Assembly: GCA_937969395.1 (NCBI GenBank)
Contig: CALBVI010000085.1
Span: 1 to 5,712 of the forward strand
Length of the DNA: 5,712 bases
Source: an uncultured Spongiibacteraceae bacterium
GTDB lineage: Bacteria; Pseudomonadota; Gammaproteobacteria; Pseudomonadales; Dasaniaceae
Direction: 5' to 3'
The position numbers and the translations under genes are program-made. How positions within the stretch are numbered: the stretch's first letter is position 1; each line of letters begins with the position of its first letter. Of the stretch, positions 5,508-5,712 are shown piece by piece. The notes beneath the pieces are model-generated. The model ran no database searches. It was not told the origin of the DNA and saw only the letters and a list, made by a program, of their open reading frames with translations.

Positions 5508-5712
5508 ATGCCAGCCAATCCAGAAACAAAACAAACGCAAGCGCACTTAGATGAGCTGAACAAAGCGCTGGATAGCGGCACCTTTATTCAAACCCGGCGC
5601 CTATTAAAAGGCCTCGCAGCTTCGGATATCGCCCACCTTATTGAATCATCGCCACCAAAAACCCGCATGGTGGTGTGGAAAATTCTCGACCTTCAAGATG
5701 AGGCCGAAATCC
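5508..5712 (+). CDS. mgtE: MgtE magnesium channel/transporter, N-terminal part (runs off the right edge)
   Basis: The frame opens at ATG 5508 and stays open to the window end, giving 68 codons plus one base. The product reads MPANPETKQTQAHLDELNKAL, then LLKGLAASDIAHLIESSPPKTR and VVWKILDLQDEAEI. This is the helical superhelix N domain of MgtE proteins (L-x-x-L-x-x-x-D-I-A-x-L-[IL]-E-x-x-P-P), which is followed in full-length proteins by two CBS domains and a five-helix membrane pore that gates magnesium entry. The Shine-Dalgarno sequence is weak (GGA at 5499-5501). It is separated from npr by 160 bp and probably has its own promoter. The CBS and membrane parts cannot be checked here. A different protein with an MgtE_N domain is a less likely alternative. 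Confidence 0.85.
   Translation, partial: MPANPETKQTQAHLDELNKALDSGTFIQTRRLLKGLAASDIAHLIESSPPKTRMVVWKILDLQDEAEI

Noticed and set aside
1..5712. A novel multi-gene defence, mobile or biosynthetic system
   Set aside because: Every complete gene is a recognised member of a conserved housekeeping locus in standard order; no transposase, integrase, toxin-antitoxin pair or repeat array is present.

Overview
The window is a stretch of the conserved gammaproteobacterial lpt-rpoN-PTS(Ntr) locus. Everything recognisable lies on the + strand. The proteins resemble their Pseudomonas counterparts more than the E. coli ones, for example the RpoN N-terminus, the PtsN N-terminus with ILTPGR and the Npr start ITIINKLGLHARAAAKF. 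The DNA is A+T-leaning and mgtE follows npr. I infer a marine-type, non-enteric gammaproteobacterium (Cellvibrionales/Spongiibacteraceae-like); the exact taxon is not established.

Layout: 1-39 is the last codons of a probable lptC, overlapping lptA (26-664). lptA overlaps lptB (642-1367). A 223-bp gap (1368-1590) with small dyads and candidate promoter elements precedes rpoN (1591-3093). A 133-bp gap with a large nested palindrome and a second hairpin precedes hpf (3227-3535). ptsN (3559-4005) follows 23 bp later. A 119-bp gap with a reasonable sigma-70 promoter precedes rapZ (4125-4994). An 83-bp gap, whose hairpin touches the Shine-Dalgarno site, precedes npr (5078-5347). A 160-bp gap with a perfect 21-bp dyad next to a -10 element precedes mgtE, which runs off the right edge (5508-5712).

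Functionally, LptA and LptB (with LptC) are parts of the Lpt machine that moves lipopolysaccharide from the inner to the outer membrane. RpoN is sigma-54. HPF dimerises idle ribosomes. PtsN (EIIA-Ntr) and Npr are the downstream members of the nitrogen-related phosphotransferase relay; its first enzyme, PtsP, is not in the window. RapZ is a nucleotide-binding protein known in E. coli as an RNase E adaptor in amino-sugar control. MgtE is a magnesium channel/transporter.

All complete genes look intact and close to family length. I see no mobile element, CRISPR array, RNA gene or evidence of transfer, and no previously undescribed multi-gene system. What merits a second look is non-coding: the structured leader of hpf, the hairpin at the npr ribosome-binding site, the dyad in the mgtE promoter region, and the odd start region of rpoN.
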